DNA from: an uncultured Christensenella sp.
GTDB lineage: Bacteria > Bacillota > Clostridia > Christensenellales > UBA3700
Reading direction: 5' to 3'
Assembly: GCA_910583995.1 (NCBI GenBank)
Contig: CAJTYW010000009.1
Span: forward strand, 8,900 to 72,899
DNA: 64,000 nucleotides
A program made the position numbers and the translations under genes. Below are positions 53,907-62,981 of this stretch, piece by piece (the first letter of the stretch is position 1; each line of letters starts with the position of its first letter). A model generated the notes under the pieces. The model was not told the origin of the DNA and made no database searches. It saw nothing but the letters and a program-made list of their open reading frames with translations.

Positions 53907-54721
53907 AAAAGATTTTAGCCAAAGGTTATGTTTACTTAGTACTTTTATTCCTTTATGCTCCTATTGCAGTGCTTGTGATTTATTCTTTTACACCTGCAGC
54001 TACTATGCAATGGCAAGGGTTTAGCTTTGATTTGTACAAAGACTTGTTTAATCCAACAAAAAGTGCAACTATACTGGACGCTCTTAAAAATACTATTATA
54101 ATTGCAAGCGTTTCATCTGTTATTTCAACTTTGATTGGAATTTTTGCATCAATCGGTATTTACAATATGAAAAACCGCTCAAAAGAAGCTATGCTTACGG
54201 TTAGCAAAATCCCTATGATGAATGCGGAAATCGTAACCGGTGTTTCTTTAATGCTACTTTTCTTATTGTTTGGTATACCTTTTGGTATGGTAACAGTTAT
54301 TATTGCTCACATAGTATTTTGCACTCCTTATGTAATACTATCTATAATACCTAAACTGCAACAAATGGATAACAACTTATACGAAGCCGCTTTAGACTTG
54401 GGCTGCACTCCTATGAAAGCACTTTTTAAAGCAGTTTTGCCACAAATTTTGTCAGGTATTGTAAGCGGATTTTTCCTTGCTTTCACATTGTCAATTGACG
54501 ACTTTGTAGTTACAATATTCAATATTCAAGGTATTAACACTTTGTCAACATTCATTTATGCTGACGCTGCCAAAAACGGACTTACTCCTTCTCTTCGTGC
54601 GCTTTCTACTATGATACTTTTATCCGTTTTAGTGCTTTTGATTGTAGTAAATGTATTTTCTCACCGCGAGAAAAAATCTAAAAACAAAGCAATCGCCAAA
54701 GCAAAGGGGGTTAAACTATGA
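53900..54721 (+). CDS. potC: Polyamine-type ABC transporter permease PotC
   Basis: Second permease, 273 residues, about six helices. EAA loop YEAALDLGCTPMKALFKAVL (about 160-179). Start overlaps the potB end (RBS AGGAGG inside potB); stop TGA overlaps the potD ATG as ATGA. Basic C-terminus (HREKKSKNKAIAKAKG) stays inside. Confidence 0.94.
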   Translation: MVKKILAKGYVYLVLLFLYAPIAVLVIYSFTPAATMQWQGFSFDLYKDLFNPTKSATILDALKNTIIIASVSSVISTLIGIFASIGIYNMKNRSKEAMLTVSKIPMMNAEIVTGVSLMLLFLLFGIPFGMVTVIIAHIVFCTPYVILSIIPKLQQMDNNLYEAALDLGCTPMKALFKAVLPQILSGIVSGFFLAFTLSIDDFVVTIFNIQGINTLSTFIYADAAKNGLTPSLRALSTMILLSVLVLLIVVNVFSHREKKSKNKAIAKAKGVKL

Positions 54722-56316
54722 AAAAGAAATCAGTTATTCTAATTATGTTAGTTTTACTACTTGCTTTGACAATTATCCCTGCGCTTAGCGGTTGTAACAG
54801 CAATAAAGTAATAGTTCTTAAAGTTTATAATGCTCAAGACTACATTCAAGAAGGCGAAGACGAAGGCGACGAAGATGTGCTAAAAGATTTTGAAGTTTAT
54901 TACGAAGAACTTACAGGTCAAAAAGTACGCGTTCAATACGATACCTTTGACACATTGGAAAGAGCTTATACTATAATAAACAAAAGAAAAGCGGATTACG
55001 ATGTATTTTGTCCAAGCGATTATATCATTGAAAAAATGAAAAAAGCTGACCTTTTGACTCCGCTTAATTTGAATAAAATCCCTAATATAGAAAATATTCC
55101 GCCTTATCTTTTGGATAGAGACTTTGACAGAAATAATGAGTACAGCGTACCTTATATGTGGGGAACATTAGGCATTTTGTACAATGCTGACCAAATTTCT
55201 GAAGAAGATATTAAAGGTTGGGATTTGCTTTGGAATGCTAAATATAAAAACGATATTCTTATGAAAGATAGTATCCGTGACTCTGTATTTATTGCTACTA
55301 TTTACGCTTATCGTGAAGAACTTGCAGAGTTTAACAAAACTGCTACTCCTGAAAAATATCGTGAAAAACTTAACGATTTAGTAAACAACATTACTCCTGA
55401 AAAGCTTGCAACAGTAGAAAAAGAGTTACGCGAACAATACAATATCCTTTACGCTTACGAAGTTGACAGCGGTAAAGACTCTATGATTAACGGCGAAGCA
55501 TTAATCAACCTTGCTTGGAGCGGTGACGCTGTTTGGGCAATTGAAGAAGCTGCTAACAACGGCATTAACCTTGACTACTATATCCCTGAAGAAGGCTCAA
55601 ATGTTTGGTTTGATAACTGGGTTATTCCTAAATACGCTAAAAATGTTGATATAGCTCACGAATTTATAAATTTCATTTGCCGTCCTGATATTGCAGTTAG
55701 AAATATGGATTATATCGGCTACACTACAGCCGTGTTATCTCAAGAGTCAATCGAATATATGACCGACTTAGATGACGAAACACTTGCCACTCTTGACGAA
55801 AATGATTATACTTACCTTTTTGAAAACAGAGACGGAGTGTTAAACGATTCTTGGTTACAAAAGGCTACAGAGTGGGGGATAGATTTTACAGCACTAAAAA
55901 TTCCTGAAGTTGTACTTCCATCAAAAGACAAAACGGAAAACTGCGTGGAAATGACCGACTTTGGCGAAAAGCAGGATATGGTTGTTAAAATGTGGACAAG
56001 AGTTAAAGCGTTGCCACTGGGATTAGAAGTTAAAATTTTCAGCATTTGTCTTGCAATAGCAATTGTCGGAATTATAGCCTACTCTATTTACAAAAAAGTA
56101 GAAAAGAAAAAGCTTGTTGCTGGCAAAATTGAGCAATTGGATAATGGCAACAATACCACTCAAAACAATATCTTTAAAACTTATATTCAAAAAACAAAAG
56201 ACTTTGCGGGAAAAGTTAAATCAAAAATAACCAATCTTAAAAAAGCTAATACAAAAACTAAAGATATTGATAAAGAGAATATTTCCGAAACCGATAGCGA
56301 CAACACACAAAACTAA
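54718..56316 (+). CDS. potD: Polyamine-type binding lipoprotein PotD with extra C-terminal membrane anchor and cytoplasmic tail
   Basis: Substrate-binding protein of 532 residues; usual PotD is about 350. Lipobox ALSGC (Cys26). The binding domain (about 30-430) has PotD features: YNAQDYIQEG, VFCPSDYIIEKM, SVPYMWGTLGILYN, INLAWSGDAVWAIEE, FDNWVIPKYAKN, and the domain end MVVKMWTRVKAL. Then, unusually, a membrane helix follows (about 438-458: VKIFSICLAIAIVGIIAY), flanked by KKVEKKK, and a Lys/Asn/Thr-rich tail of about 70 residues that should be cytoplasmic. The protein would thus be held by a lipid at one end and a helix at the other. Coupled to potC by ATGA overlap. The ligand could be putrescine or spermidine; unproven. 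Confidence 0.9.
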   Translation: MKKKSVILIMLVLLLALTIIPALSGCNSNKVIVLKVYNAQDYIQEGEDEGDEDVLKDFEVYYEELTGQKVRVQYDTFDTLERAYTIINKRKADYDVFCPSDYIIEKMKKADLLTPLNLNKIPNIENIPPYLLDRDFDRNNEYSVPYMWGTLGILYNADQISEEDIKGWDLLWNAKYKNDILMKDSIRDSVFIATIYAYREELAEFNKTATPEKYREKLNDLVNNITPEKLATVEKELREQYNILYAYEVDSGKDSMINGEALINLAWSGDAVWAIEEAANNGINLDYYIPEEGSNVWFDNWVIPKYAKNVDIAHEFINFICRPDIAVRNMDYIGYTTAVLSQESIEYMTDLDDETLATLDENDYTYLFENRDGVLNDSWLQKATEWGIDFTALKIPEVVLPSKDKTENCVEMTDFGEKQDMVVKMWTRVKALPLGLEVKIFSICLAIAIVGIIAYSIYKKVEKKKLVAGKIEQLDNGNNTTQNNIFKTYIQKTKDFAGKVKSKITNLKKANTKTKDIDKENISETDSDNTQN

Positions 56317-56319
56317 AAC

Positions 56320-56353
56320 AAAAAAGTGCAAGTTATATGCTTGCACTTTTTTA
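56320..56353 (+). terminator. Terminator of the pot operon
   Basis: AAAAAGTGCAAG / CTTGCACTTTTT stem with loop TTATATG, directly after the potD stop. The rest of the gap to 56553 is AT-rich with nothing recognisable. Confidence 0.92.
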
Positions 56354-56553
56354 TTCTATTATTACTTAATTATAAAATTTAAAAAGCAAATTTTAATTAG
56401 CATTATTTTATATTGCTATCGCAATACTACTTGTTTACACAAGCACTTTCATTTTAAATTGTTTGTCCTTTGATATATTGCATAATGGTGCAATTATAAA
56501 ACTAAACACCTAAAGACCTAATAATTAACATAAAATCATTGAAATTGATTAAA

Positions 56554-56571
56554 TTAATACCGATTTTTGAC
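56554..56571. repeat. 3'-end repeat copy after the GH2 mannosidase gene
   Basis: TTAATACCGATTTTTGAC, an almost exact copy of the consensus, about 53 bases beyond the GH2 stop and just behind its terminator. Confidence 0.55.
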
Positions 56572-56588
56572 GGAATTTTGCAAAAAAA

Positions 56589-56616
56589 ATATGCCAAAGA
56601 CAAAAGCTTTGGCATT
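56589..56616 (-). terminator. Terminator of the GH2 mannosidase-like gene
   Basis: 9-bp stem ATGCCAAAG / CTTTGGCAT, 7-base loop; minus-strand reading ends in a T-run (A8 on the plus strand). Confidence 0.85.
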
Positions 56617-56623
56617 ATTATTT

Positions 56624-59173
56624 TTATTTGAAAAACCATTTAAACACAACATCTTTAATGTTTTTAGGTGCAAGCAATACACCTGTGTTTTTGGCTATAT
56701 CTCTTACTACATTACCCTTCATATCGATATTTGCAACCGATTTGATTCGTAATTTTTCCACAACTTCTTCTTCTTTCATTTTGCCTACTGGGATAGTGAT
56801 TTCCGCCCTACCGCCTGCCATAATATCAAAGTAGTTGTTGCTGAAAGGTGTTTTAACGCTATCCATATAAAGTGCCACATATCTTGCAAATTTTTCCGCT
56901 TGAATAGATATTTTTGCAACACCTTTTTTTACAGCTACATCAACTTTTAGCTTAGGGTCTGGCAAAAGTGCAAGTTTGTTTTGTACAAACAAAAAGTCTT
57001 CCGCTGCAAGCACTCTTCCCGCTTTATCAGTAAGCTCAGCTACAAACACAAACTCTCTTTCCTTGCCAGCTATAACTTCTTTTAAATCAATATTTGCTAT
57101 ATTGCAGTTGCTCTCACCTTTAATTTCAACATTTTGCTCACCATTTGATAGCACAATTCCGTCAAAATCTTCAAGTTTCCAAATAAGGTTACATTCTTCA
57201 TTTACATTCAAATCACAACTTAAATCTACTTTAACAATACCCTTTTTACTAGTGATTGAAAGTAAAACAGGAGCAAAAACTCTTTTTAGCTTATACATTA
57301 CAGCTTTGTAATTGCCTAAATAGTCAATTGCTGAACAATCTATGCCCGCCCAACAATCGTTAAGCGATGTCATTATAACGCCACGACACTTTGACATATT
57401 ACGCCTTAAATGCTCTATCATTTCTGTATAATATTCCGCCTGAGTAAGTTGAGAATAGTATATTAAATCAGATATACTTCTTGGTACTCTGAACCTTGAA
57501 GAAATGTAATATAGCATTTTATTATTTCCATCACGGAACTTTTGTCTTTTTTCTAGCTCAAGTCCTGTTATTGTGTATTGTTTTTTAGATATAAACTCTT
57601 CAAATACTTTTGGACTAGGCATTGACGGCATACCAAATTCGCCACAAAATCTAGGTGTATGTCTGCCTATCTTTTGCATAGACCGCATACCGCCCCAAAC
57701 TTCCCACATATTTGAAATTCCGTTTTTGTAGTTGTTTACTTTATCGCAAAATTTGCTTGATAGCGGAGATGAAGGAATATAAACAAAATCACAAGAATAA
57801 CTTTTGATTTTTTCTGGTATTTTTTTGTAAAACACGTCAAAAATCGCACTTTTTAATGATTTTTGTCCAAATGTACGAGATAATTTATGCTCCATTTCAT
57901 AACTTCCGCACAGCACAACACACGACGGGTGATTATGTAATTTTACAAGGTTATATTTTATTTCTTTTTCTACATTCGCAGCAAAGTCTGAGTTTTCAAA
58001 TGGGTAAACTCTTCCCACAAAAGGCATATCCTGCCATACCATTATACCCCTTTCGTCGCACATAGTATAAAACTCTTCTGGCATATATCCCACACCTGCA
58101 AATACTCTAATTAAGTTTGCATTGATATTAACTATGCTGTCAAGATAGTTTTCCATCTTCTTTCTGTTAAACAAAGAAGACATACTATCAAGTGGCATTA
58201 ATGTTACACCTTTAACAAAAATCTTTTCGCCATTTAGCACTAAGCCGAATTTTTTATAACTATCAACTTCCGACTCTTCAAACTTTATATCTTTTATACC
58301 ATAACTTAAGCTTTTGCTGTCAATAAGTTCTTCCCCTTTATAAAGCTCTGTTGAAATGTTATATAAAGCAGGTTTTTTGGTTTTTGAATAAATCGTCCAT
58401 AGTTCTGGCTTATTTATTGTTACTACAAGCTCATTTTGCTCTTCAACTTTACTGCTTGTTGCAGTAATAATATTGCCGTTAGGTTCTGTAATATTAAGCT
58501 TTAATAAATATTCCGCATTGTCAGTCAGCTTTTTGCCTTTTACAGGAACTTTTACCACTACTATTGCAGATTTAGAAATTCTTTCATTTTTTACTATTGT
58601 ATCGCCCAAATAAAGCTCATCATATCCAACAATTTTAATGTTTCCGCAAATACCGCTAAATGGTAATACCAAATTGTTATTAGCACCAAAGTGTATTGCA
58701 GGTTTTCTAATAAACTGCACTCCTGCCGTACCGTCTTTTGAGTTAGGCATTGGGTTATTTTCCAATTTATTCTCAATATATGTAAGTGGGGAACGGAATT
58801 TTATCCTAATTTTATTAGTAAGTCTTGAAACAAAGTTTTTAATGTCAATTGTGTACTTAATAAATGAATTTTCCGTCCTTGCAACAAGTCTGTCATTTAT
58901 ATAAATATCCGCAATTGTGTCCAATCTGTCGGCTTCAAGCAATATAACGGGCTTTTTAAGCAAATCCAAAGGCAAAGTAAATTCACGAGCATACTCCCAG
59001 TCACGCTCGCCTATCCATTGAGTTAAATCTTCATTATTGTCATAGTATGGGTGGTCAATCAAATTGTTTGCAAGAAGGTCAATATAATTACTTCCAGGAA
59101 CAACCGCTGTATACCATTTGCCCCTACCTACTTCGTGAAAAGACCACTTTCCGTTTAAATCAAACTCTTTCAT
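56624..59173 (-). CDS. GH2 beta-mannosidase-like glycosidase
   Basis: GH2 enzyme of about 849 residues, no signal peptide. N-terminal sugar-binding domain (FDLNGKWSFHEVGRG, VPGSNYIDLLANNLI, WEYAREFTLP), immunoglobulin-like domain, TIM barrel (about 310-600) and C-terminal sandwiches, as in beta-mannosidases. Acid/base Glu lies in NHPSCVVLCGSYEME (usually GNNE), nucleophile Glu in RFCGEFGMPSMPS. Where mannosidases usually have a Trp-rich HFGWDWGP segment, this has HFGANNNLVLPFSG, so specificity may differ. I start it at ATG 59173, with GAGG 5 bases upstream; an ATG 15 bases earlier has no RBS. Likely degrades imported manno-oligosaccharides, complementing the GH26 lipoprotein; that link is inference. 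Confidence 0.85.
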   Translation of the reverse strand: MKEFDLNGKWSFHEVGRGKWYTAVVPGSNYIDLLANNLIDHPYYDNNEDLTQWIGERDWEYAREFTLPLDLLKKPVILLEADRLDTIADIYINDRLVARTENSFIKYTIDIKNFVSRLTNKIRIKFRSPLTYIENKLENNPMPNSKDGTAGVQFIRKPAIHFGANNNLVLPFSGICGNIKIVGYDELYLGDTIVKNERISKSAIVVVKVPVKGKKLTDNAEYLLKLNITEPNGNIITATSSKVEEQNELVVTINKPELWTIYSKTKKPALYNISTELYKGEELIDSKSLSYGIKDIKFEESEVDSYKKFGLVLNGEKIFVKGVTLMPLDSMSSLFNRKKMENYLDSIVNINANLIRVFAGVGYMPEEFYTMCDERGIMVWQDMPFVGRVYPFENSDFAANVEKEIKYNLVKLHNHPSCVVLCGSYEMEHKLSRTFGQKSLKSAIFDVFYKKIPEKIKSYSCDFVYIPSSPLSSKFCDKVNNYKNGISNMWEVWGGMRSMQKIGRHTPRFCGEFGMPSMPSPKVFEEFISKKQYTITGLELEKRQKFRDGNNKMLYYISSRFRVPRSISDLIYYSQLTQAEYYTEMIEHLRRNMSKCRGVIMTSLNDCWAGIDCSAIDYLGNYKAVMYKLKRVFAPVLLSITSKKGIVKVDLSCDLNVNEECNLIWKLEDFDGIVLSNGEQNVEIKGESNCNIANIDLKEVIAGKEREFVFVAELTDKAGRVLAAEDFLFVQNKLALLPDPKLKVDVAVKKGVAKISIQAEKFARYVALYMDSVKTPFSNNYFDIMAGGRAEITIPVGKMKEEEVVEKLRIKSVANIDMKGNVVRDIAKNTGVLLAPKNIKDVVFKWFFK

Positions 59174-59420
59174 ACTTACCTCAGTCATAATTTTAACATA
59201 AAAATTACAAAAAGTAAAGAGAAAAGGAAAAACATATTATGCTAAATAATAGCAACTACTCTCTTTTGCCTTTTACTGAATACACTGCTTTAATTTATTT
59301 TTTACCCCAAACAAAAAATATTGGTTTCTTATTATATCGCTCTTATGCCAAAATCGCACGTCCTTAAAAACGTACCTGTTATGAGCTAAAATTTAGCCAT
59401 AAAGATAAGGCGGTGATGTT

Positions 59421-59846
59421 ATGTTAAACAATTTAGAACTTGAGAAAAACTATCAAATAAACTCTCAAACTGAAGAAGCAGAAGAACAAGACACAATCAG
59501 AAAATTAAAAATTATTTTGCTTGCAATCACCTTGATTGTCGGTATAGTTTTGTGCGTACAACTTATCACCCAAAATATCGGCTCAACAAGTTATGTAGGC
59601 GAAAATGAAAATTACAGCCTTAAACTTACACTAAAAAACAACGGAACTTTTATATATGACGAAAAAAACATTTTAAATAAGGAAAATGTAATACTAAAAG
59701 GTAGTTATTTTATATCCGAAACAGGCTTTTTACACTTGTCTTTTTATAACGGAAAAGATTTAACGCTTAAAATAAACCATAATATTGGTGAAGCACGAAC
59801 AATTACTTTTGATAAAAATTACCCTTTGCTTAAATTGGAAAGTTAA
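59421..59846 (+). CDS. Small single-pass membrane protein of unknown function
   Basis: Not recognised. 141 residues: acidic N-terminus (1-28), one membrane helix (about 31-50, LKIILLAITLIVGIVLCVQL), and an extracytoplasmic beta-rich domain of about 90 residues (NYSLKLTLKNNGTFIYDE, LKGSYFISETGFLHLSFYNG), whose pattern resembles small beta-sandwich or lipocalin-like domains. RBS AAGGCGG is weak but present. It stands alone between the GH2 gene (divergent) and the acyltransferase. Confidence 0.65.
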   Translation: MLNNLELEKNYQINSQTEEAEEQDTIRKLKIILLAITLIVGIVLCVQLITQNIGSTSYVGENENYSLKLTLKNNGTFIYDEKNILNKENVILKGSYFISETGFLHLSFYNGKDLTLKINHNIGEARTITFDKNYPLLKLES

Positions 59847-59983
59847 ATTTTTGCAATTTTTATATGATAAAACTAGTTGCTTTTAACCACTTTAATACAC
59901 TTAAAATCAGCAAATTCTGACTTTTTTTGTGGCATAATTTTTGCTATAAAACTCCCCATTTAGCAAAAATTTTCTGTTTTTTG

Positions 59984-60012
59984 TTGTTTAATCTTTTTAT
60001 TTATGGTACAAT
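59984..60012 (+). promoter_or_regulatory. Probable promoter of the acyltransferase gene series
   Basis: TTGTTT, 17-base spacer, TACAAT, 57 bases before the ATG at 60069. Confidence 0.55.
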
Positions 60013-60068
60013 TGAATTACTAAAATAAAACTAATTTGATTTTTTTAAATTAAATTTTAAAGGATTAT

Positions 60069-61376
60069 ATGGCTCTAAAAAATTGGTTCAGATTGGATAA
60101 CAGTGCTAAACTTTATCCTTTTATCACCACAAAAGATTCTCAGAATTTGTTTAGATTTACCGTGGAATTGGCTTTTGACATTGATAAAAATATCTTGCAA
60201 CAAGCCTTAGATACCACTTTAAAAAGATTCCCTTCTTTTGCTGTAAGACTAAGAAGGGGTGTCTTTTGGTATTATCTTGAAAAAAATGAAAAACAATTGC
60301 TTGTACAACCTGAGTCGGATATTATTATGGAACAAATTACTGCACACAACTGCAATGATTTTTGTTTTAGGGTAATGTATTTTAATAATCGTATTACTTT
60401 TGAATTCTTTCATATTCTATGCGACGGCAGTGGTGCATTACAATTTATTAAAAGTTTGATACACACTTATTTGACTTTGCTAGGTTTGGACTTAGATACA
60501 GAGAATAAAATTTTAACTGCAGACTCTCCTATCGACCCAAGAGAGTATGAAGACAGCTTTGCGGAAAACTACAAACCTGTTAAATTGAAAGATATTAATA
60601 TCACTAATCTTACAGGCAGCACTTCACAAGCATTCACTCTACCTGGGGAGCAATTTGACCATTTGGGAAAAGGTGCAATTACAGCAGACCTTAGTGCAAA
60701 ACAAGTGCTTGCCTACTGCAAAAGTAATGGTTACACGGTTACACACTTTTTAGGCGGGCTATTTATGTACAGCGTGTATATGGCAAAAGGTAGATTTGTC
60801 AAAAACCCAAAAGACATAACTTTGTTTATACCTATAAATTTAAGAAAACTTTATAAAAGCGTTACTTTAAGAAATTTCACTTTATTCTCTCGTGCAAGGG
60901 CAGATATAAAAAAGCAAGATTTAACACTCGAATATTTTATAAAAATAGTACAAGACTCTATAGAATCCTGCTATAAAAAAGAGTATTTAGACAACAATAT
61001 AAGCACTACAATGAAAGGCGAAAGACTTTGGATTATGCGTATTATGCCATTGTTTATAAAACACCTAGTTTTTGCCATAAACAATGAAAAATCTTTAAAA
61101 AAGCCTACGAAAACCGCTACATTTAGCAATGTAGGCATTGCAGACCTGCCAAAATCTTTTGAGCCTTATGTTAAAAAAGTAACATTTATGTTGCACGCTT
61201 GTCCGCAAGTTCCTATATCTTTTACAGCAATCACAACATACGATACTTTGACTATTGCATTTGTAAGATTACTAAAAGATACTGATACCGAAAAATTCTT
61301 TATCAATTACCTTGCAAACTTAGGTTTTGACATTTCTGTAAGCAGCAATTATTGGGAGGTAGACGATGCGTTGTAA
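60069..61376 (+). CDS. Condensation-domain-like acyltransferase
   Basis: 435-residue protein of the CoA-dependent acyltransferase/condensation superfamily (also called alcohol acetyltransferase-like). The catalytic HxxxDG motif is FHILCDGSGALQF (His115, Asp119, Gly120). The second lobe has FLGGLFMYSVYMAKG and the bridging IPINLRKLYKSVTLRNF, the place of the usual LPVDLR-type motif. No membrane segment. It overlaps the next gene by 11 bases, so the two act together. The acyl donor and acceptor are not known; possible roles include lipid or surface-glycan acylation. Confidence 0.82.
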   Translation: MALKNWFRLDNSAKLYPFITTKDSQNLFRFTVELAFDIDKNILQQALDTTLKRFPSFAVRLRRGVFWYYLEKNEKQLLVQPESDIIMEQITAHNCNDFCFRVMYFNNRITFEFFHILCDGSGALQFIKSLIHTYLTLLGLDLDTENKILTADSPIDPREYEDSFAENYKPVKLKDINITNLTGSTSQAFTLPGEQFDHLGKGAITADLSAKQVLAYCKSNGYTVTHFLGGLFMYSVYMAKGRFVKNPKDITLFIPINLRKLYKSVTLRNFTLFSRARADIKKQDLTLEYFIKIVQDSIESCYKKEYLDNNISTTMKGERLWIMRIMPLFIKHLVFAINNEKSLKKPTKTATFSNVGIADLPKSFEPYVKKVTFMLHACPQVPISFTAITTYDTLTIAFVRLLKDTDTEKFFINYLANLGFDISVSSNYWEVDDAL

Positions 61377-62031
61377 TTATTGTAATGTGGATATAGGCGA
61401 CAACAATATCTGCCCGTTATGTCACAAAAAGGTGGATGAAAATTCAGCTATACAAATAAAAACAGAATATCCAAAAAAGCAAGCAAAAAGGCCATTGCCG
61501 CTAAAGGTTTCACCAAAAAATATATACCTAATTATTGCCATTATTGCGTCAATAGTTAGCATTTTGATATGCTATCTAACCCCAACTACTACTTTGTGGT
61601 GTTGGTTTATGGTTGCAGTTTTTGCTTATGGCTATTTGCTTATTGGAAACACTATTTTTTCAAATTCGGAAATAGGAACAAAAATCTTTTTACAAGGCAG
61701 CTGCCTTATCGCTTTGGGATATATTTATGAAGCGATATTCAAAACCACTGTTGCGACATCTTACATTTTACCTATCGTAATCACTTTTATGATTATAGTA
61801 TCAAGTGCTATGCTTACAATTTTTTACAAGCATAATCGTTCGCTATTTGTATCTTGCTGTCTTATGAGTTTGTTGGGATTTTTACCGATAATACTCTATG
61901 CTTGCAAAGTTACAACTACTCTTGTTCCGCCGGTTATTTCAGCTGTGACAGGTGGTAGTGCTTTGATATTGAGTTTAACTTTTGGTTTTAAAAAATTAAA
62001 GGAACAATTTGAAAAAGTTTTTCATATTTGA
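61366..62031 (+). CDS. Zinc-ribbon membrane protein (DUF6320-like) paired with the acyltransferase
   Basis: 221 residues: an N-terminal zinc ribbon (MRCNYCNVDI...NICPLCHKK, Cys3, 6, 16, 19), a basic linker, and six hydrophobic segments from about residue 48 to 210. Ends FEKVFHI with a TGA stop. This pairing with a condensation-like acyltransferase is one I recall from other Clostridia; the family name DUF6320 is from memory. The start overlaps the upstream gene (GATGCGTTGTAA), indicating translational coupling. Probably a membrane partner of the acyltransferase. Confidence 0.75.
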   Translation: MRCNYCNVDIGDNNICPLCHKKVDENSAIQIKTEYPKKQAKRPLPLKVSPKNIYLIIAIIASIVSILICYLTPTTTLWCWFMVAVFAYGYLLIGNTIFSNSEIGTKIFLQGSCLIALGYIYEAIFKTTVATSYILPIVITFMIIVSSAMLTIFYKHNRSLFVSCCLMSLLGFLPIILYACKVTTTLVPPVISAVTGGSALILSLTFGFKKLKEQFEKVFHI

Positions 62032-62059
62032 AATTTTATAAGTTTATTAGGAGCAAAAA

Positions 62060-62944
62060 TTGAAAAAAATATCTTTTTATATTATTGCAATTTTATTAAT
62101 GACTTTATTTAACGCTACAATCCTAACCGGCTGTAGTCCGTTTGGCAAAATCAAAAATGATAAAAAAATTGACCTTTCTAATATGAATCTTGTATTTGAA
62201 GACGATTTTAACGGAGACTTAGATAAGTCTGTTTGGAAAACCACTTTTGGAAATCCAATCCGCCGTGGCGGTTACTGGACTGAAGAACAAACTTTTACTG
62301 ATGGCGGCAATCTAATTATCCGTACAGAGTATAAGGAAAACGGCTCACAAGGCAGTGGTTGGTATACTGGCACTTGCCTTTCACAAGATTTAAAAGAGTT
62401 TACTTATGGTTACTTTGAAGTAAGGTGCAAAGCTCCTGCTGCACAAGGGCTTTGGAGTGCCTTTTGGTTGCAAGGTACTAATATGGCAAACAATTTGTTT
62501 ACAGAAGACGGCAAAACTGGTGCGGAAATCGATATAATGGAAAGCCCTTATTACAATGACCCCGCTATGCCCGCGAGTAAATATCGAAATACAACATTCC
62601 ATACAATTCACATAAATGGTTATGGCGACCAACACCTATCACAAGTATCTAAAATATATAAAGTGCAAAATGATATGTATACAAAGTTTAATACTTACGG
62701 CTTGCTATGGACGGAAAATGAATATGTCTTTTACATTAACGGCTGCGAAAGCTATAGGACAAACTTTGGCGTATCTCAAGCCCCTGAATTTTTATGGCTG
62801 TCTGTTGAAATAGCTGGCGAAAGCAATAGTGCAAACCCAAGCAATCCAAACAATATCTTCACCTGGGCAGGTGAAATAACAAATAACCCTAAATCTTCTA
62901 TGCCCGTTGATTTTGTAGTTGATTATGTTAGGGTTTATCAGTAA
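62060..62944 (+). CDS. GH16 family lipoprotein (beta-glucanase/laminarinase type)
   Basis: Surface lipoprotein with lipobox ILTGC (Cys25) and a GH16 catalytic domain. The active-site motif ExDxxE is AEIDIMES with Glu156 (nucleophile), Asp158 and Glu161 (acid/base). Supporting segments: LVFEDDFNGDLDKSVWKT, YGYFEVRCKAPAAQGLWSAFW, TYGLLWTENEYVFYING, VDYVRVYQ. 294 residues, a single domain. Start is TTG at 62060 with AGGAG 6 bases before it; no better ATG exists. It would cleave beta-1,3 or mixed-link glucans, or other GH16 substrates, outside the cell. It lies 28 bases after the DUF6320-like gene, so possibly the same transcript. Confidence 0.92.
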   Translation: MKKISFYIIAILLMTLFNATILTGCSPFGKIKNDKKIDLSNMNLVFEDDFNGDLDKSVWKTTFGNPIRRGGYWTEEQTFTDGGNLIIRTEYKENGSQGSGWYTGTCLSQDLKEFTYGYFEVRCKAPAAQGLWSAFWLQGTNMANNLFTEDGKTGAEIDIMESPYYNDPAMPASKYRNTTFHTIHINGYGDQHLSQVSKIYKVQNDMYTKFNTYGLLWTENEYVFYINGCESYRTNFGVSQAPEFLWLSVEIAGESNSANPSNPNNIFTWAGEITNNPKSSMPVDFVVDYVRVYQ

Positions 62945-62981
62945 GAAAATTATTAATTAAAAATATTTAGGAGATTGAATT

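Noticed and set aside
59190..59420. A riboswitch before the 141-residue membrane protein
   Set aside because: Some complementarity exists (AAAGAGAAAAGG with CTCTCTTTTGCC), but it is imperfect and purine/pyrimidine-rich, with no recognisable class or terminator.
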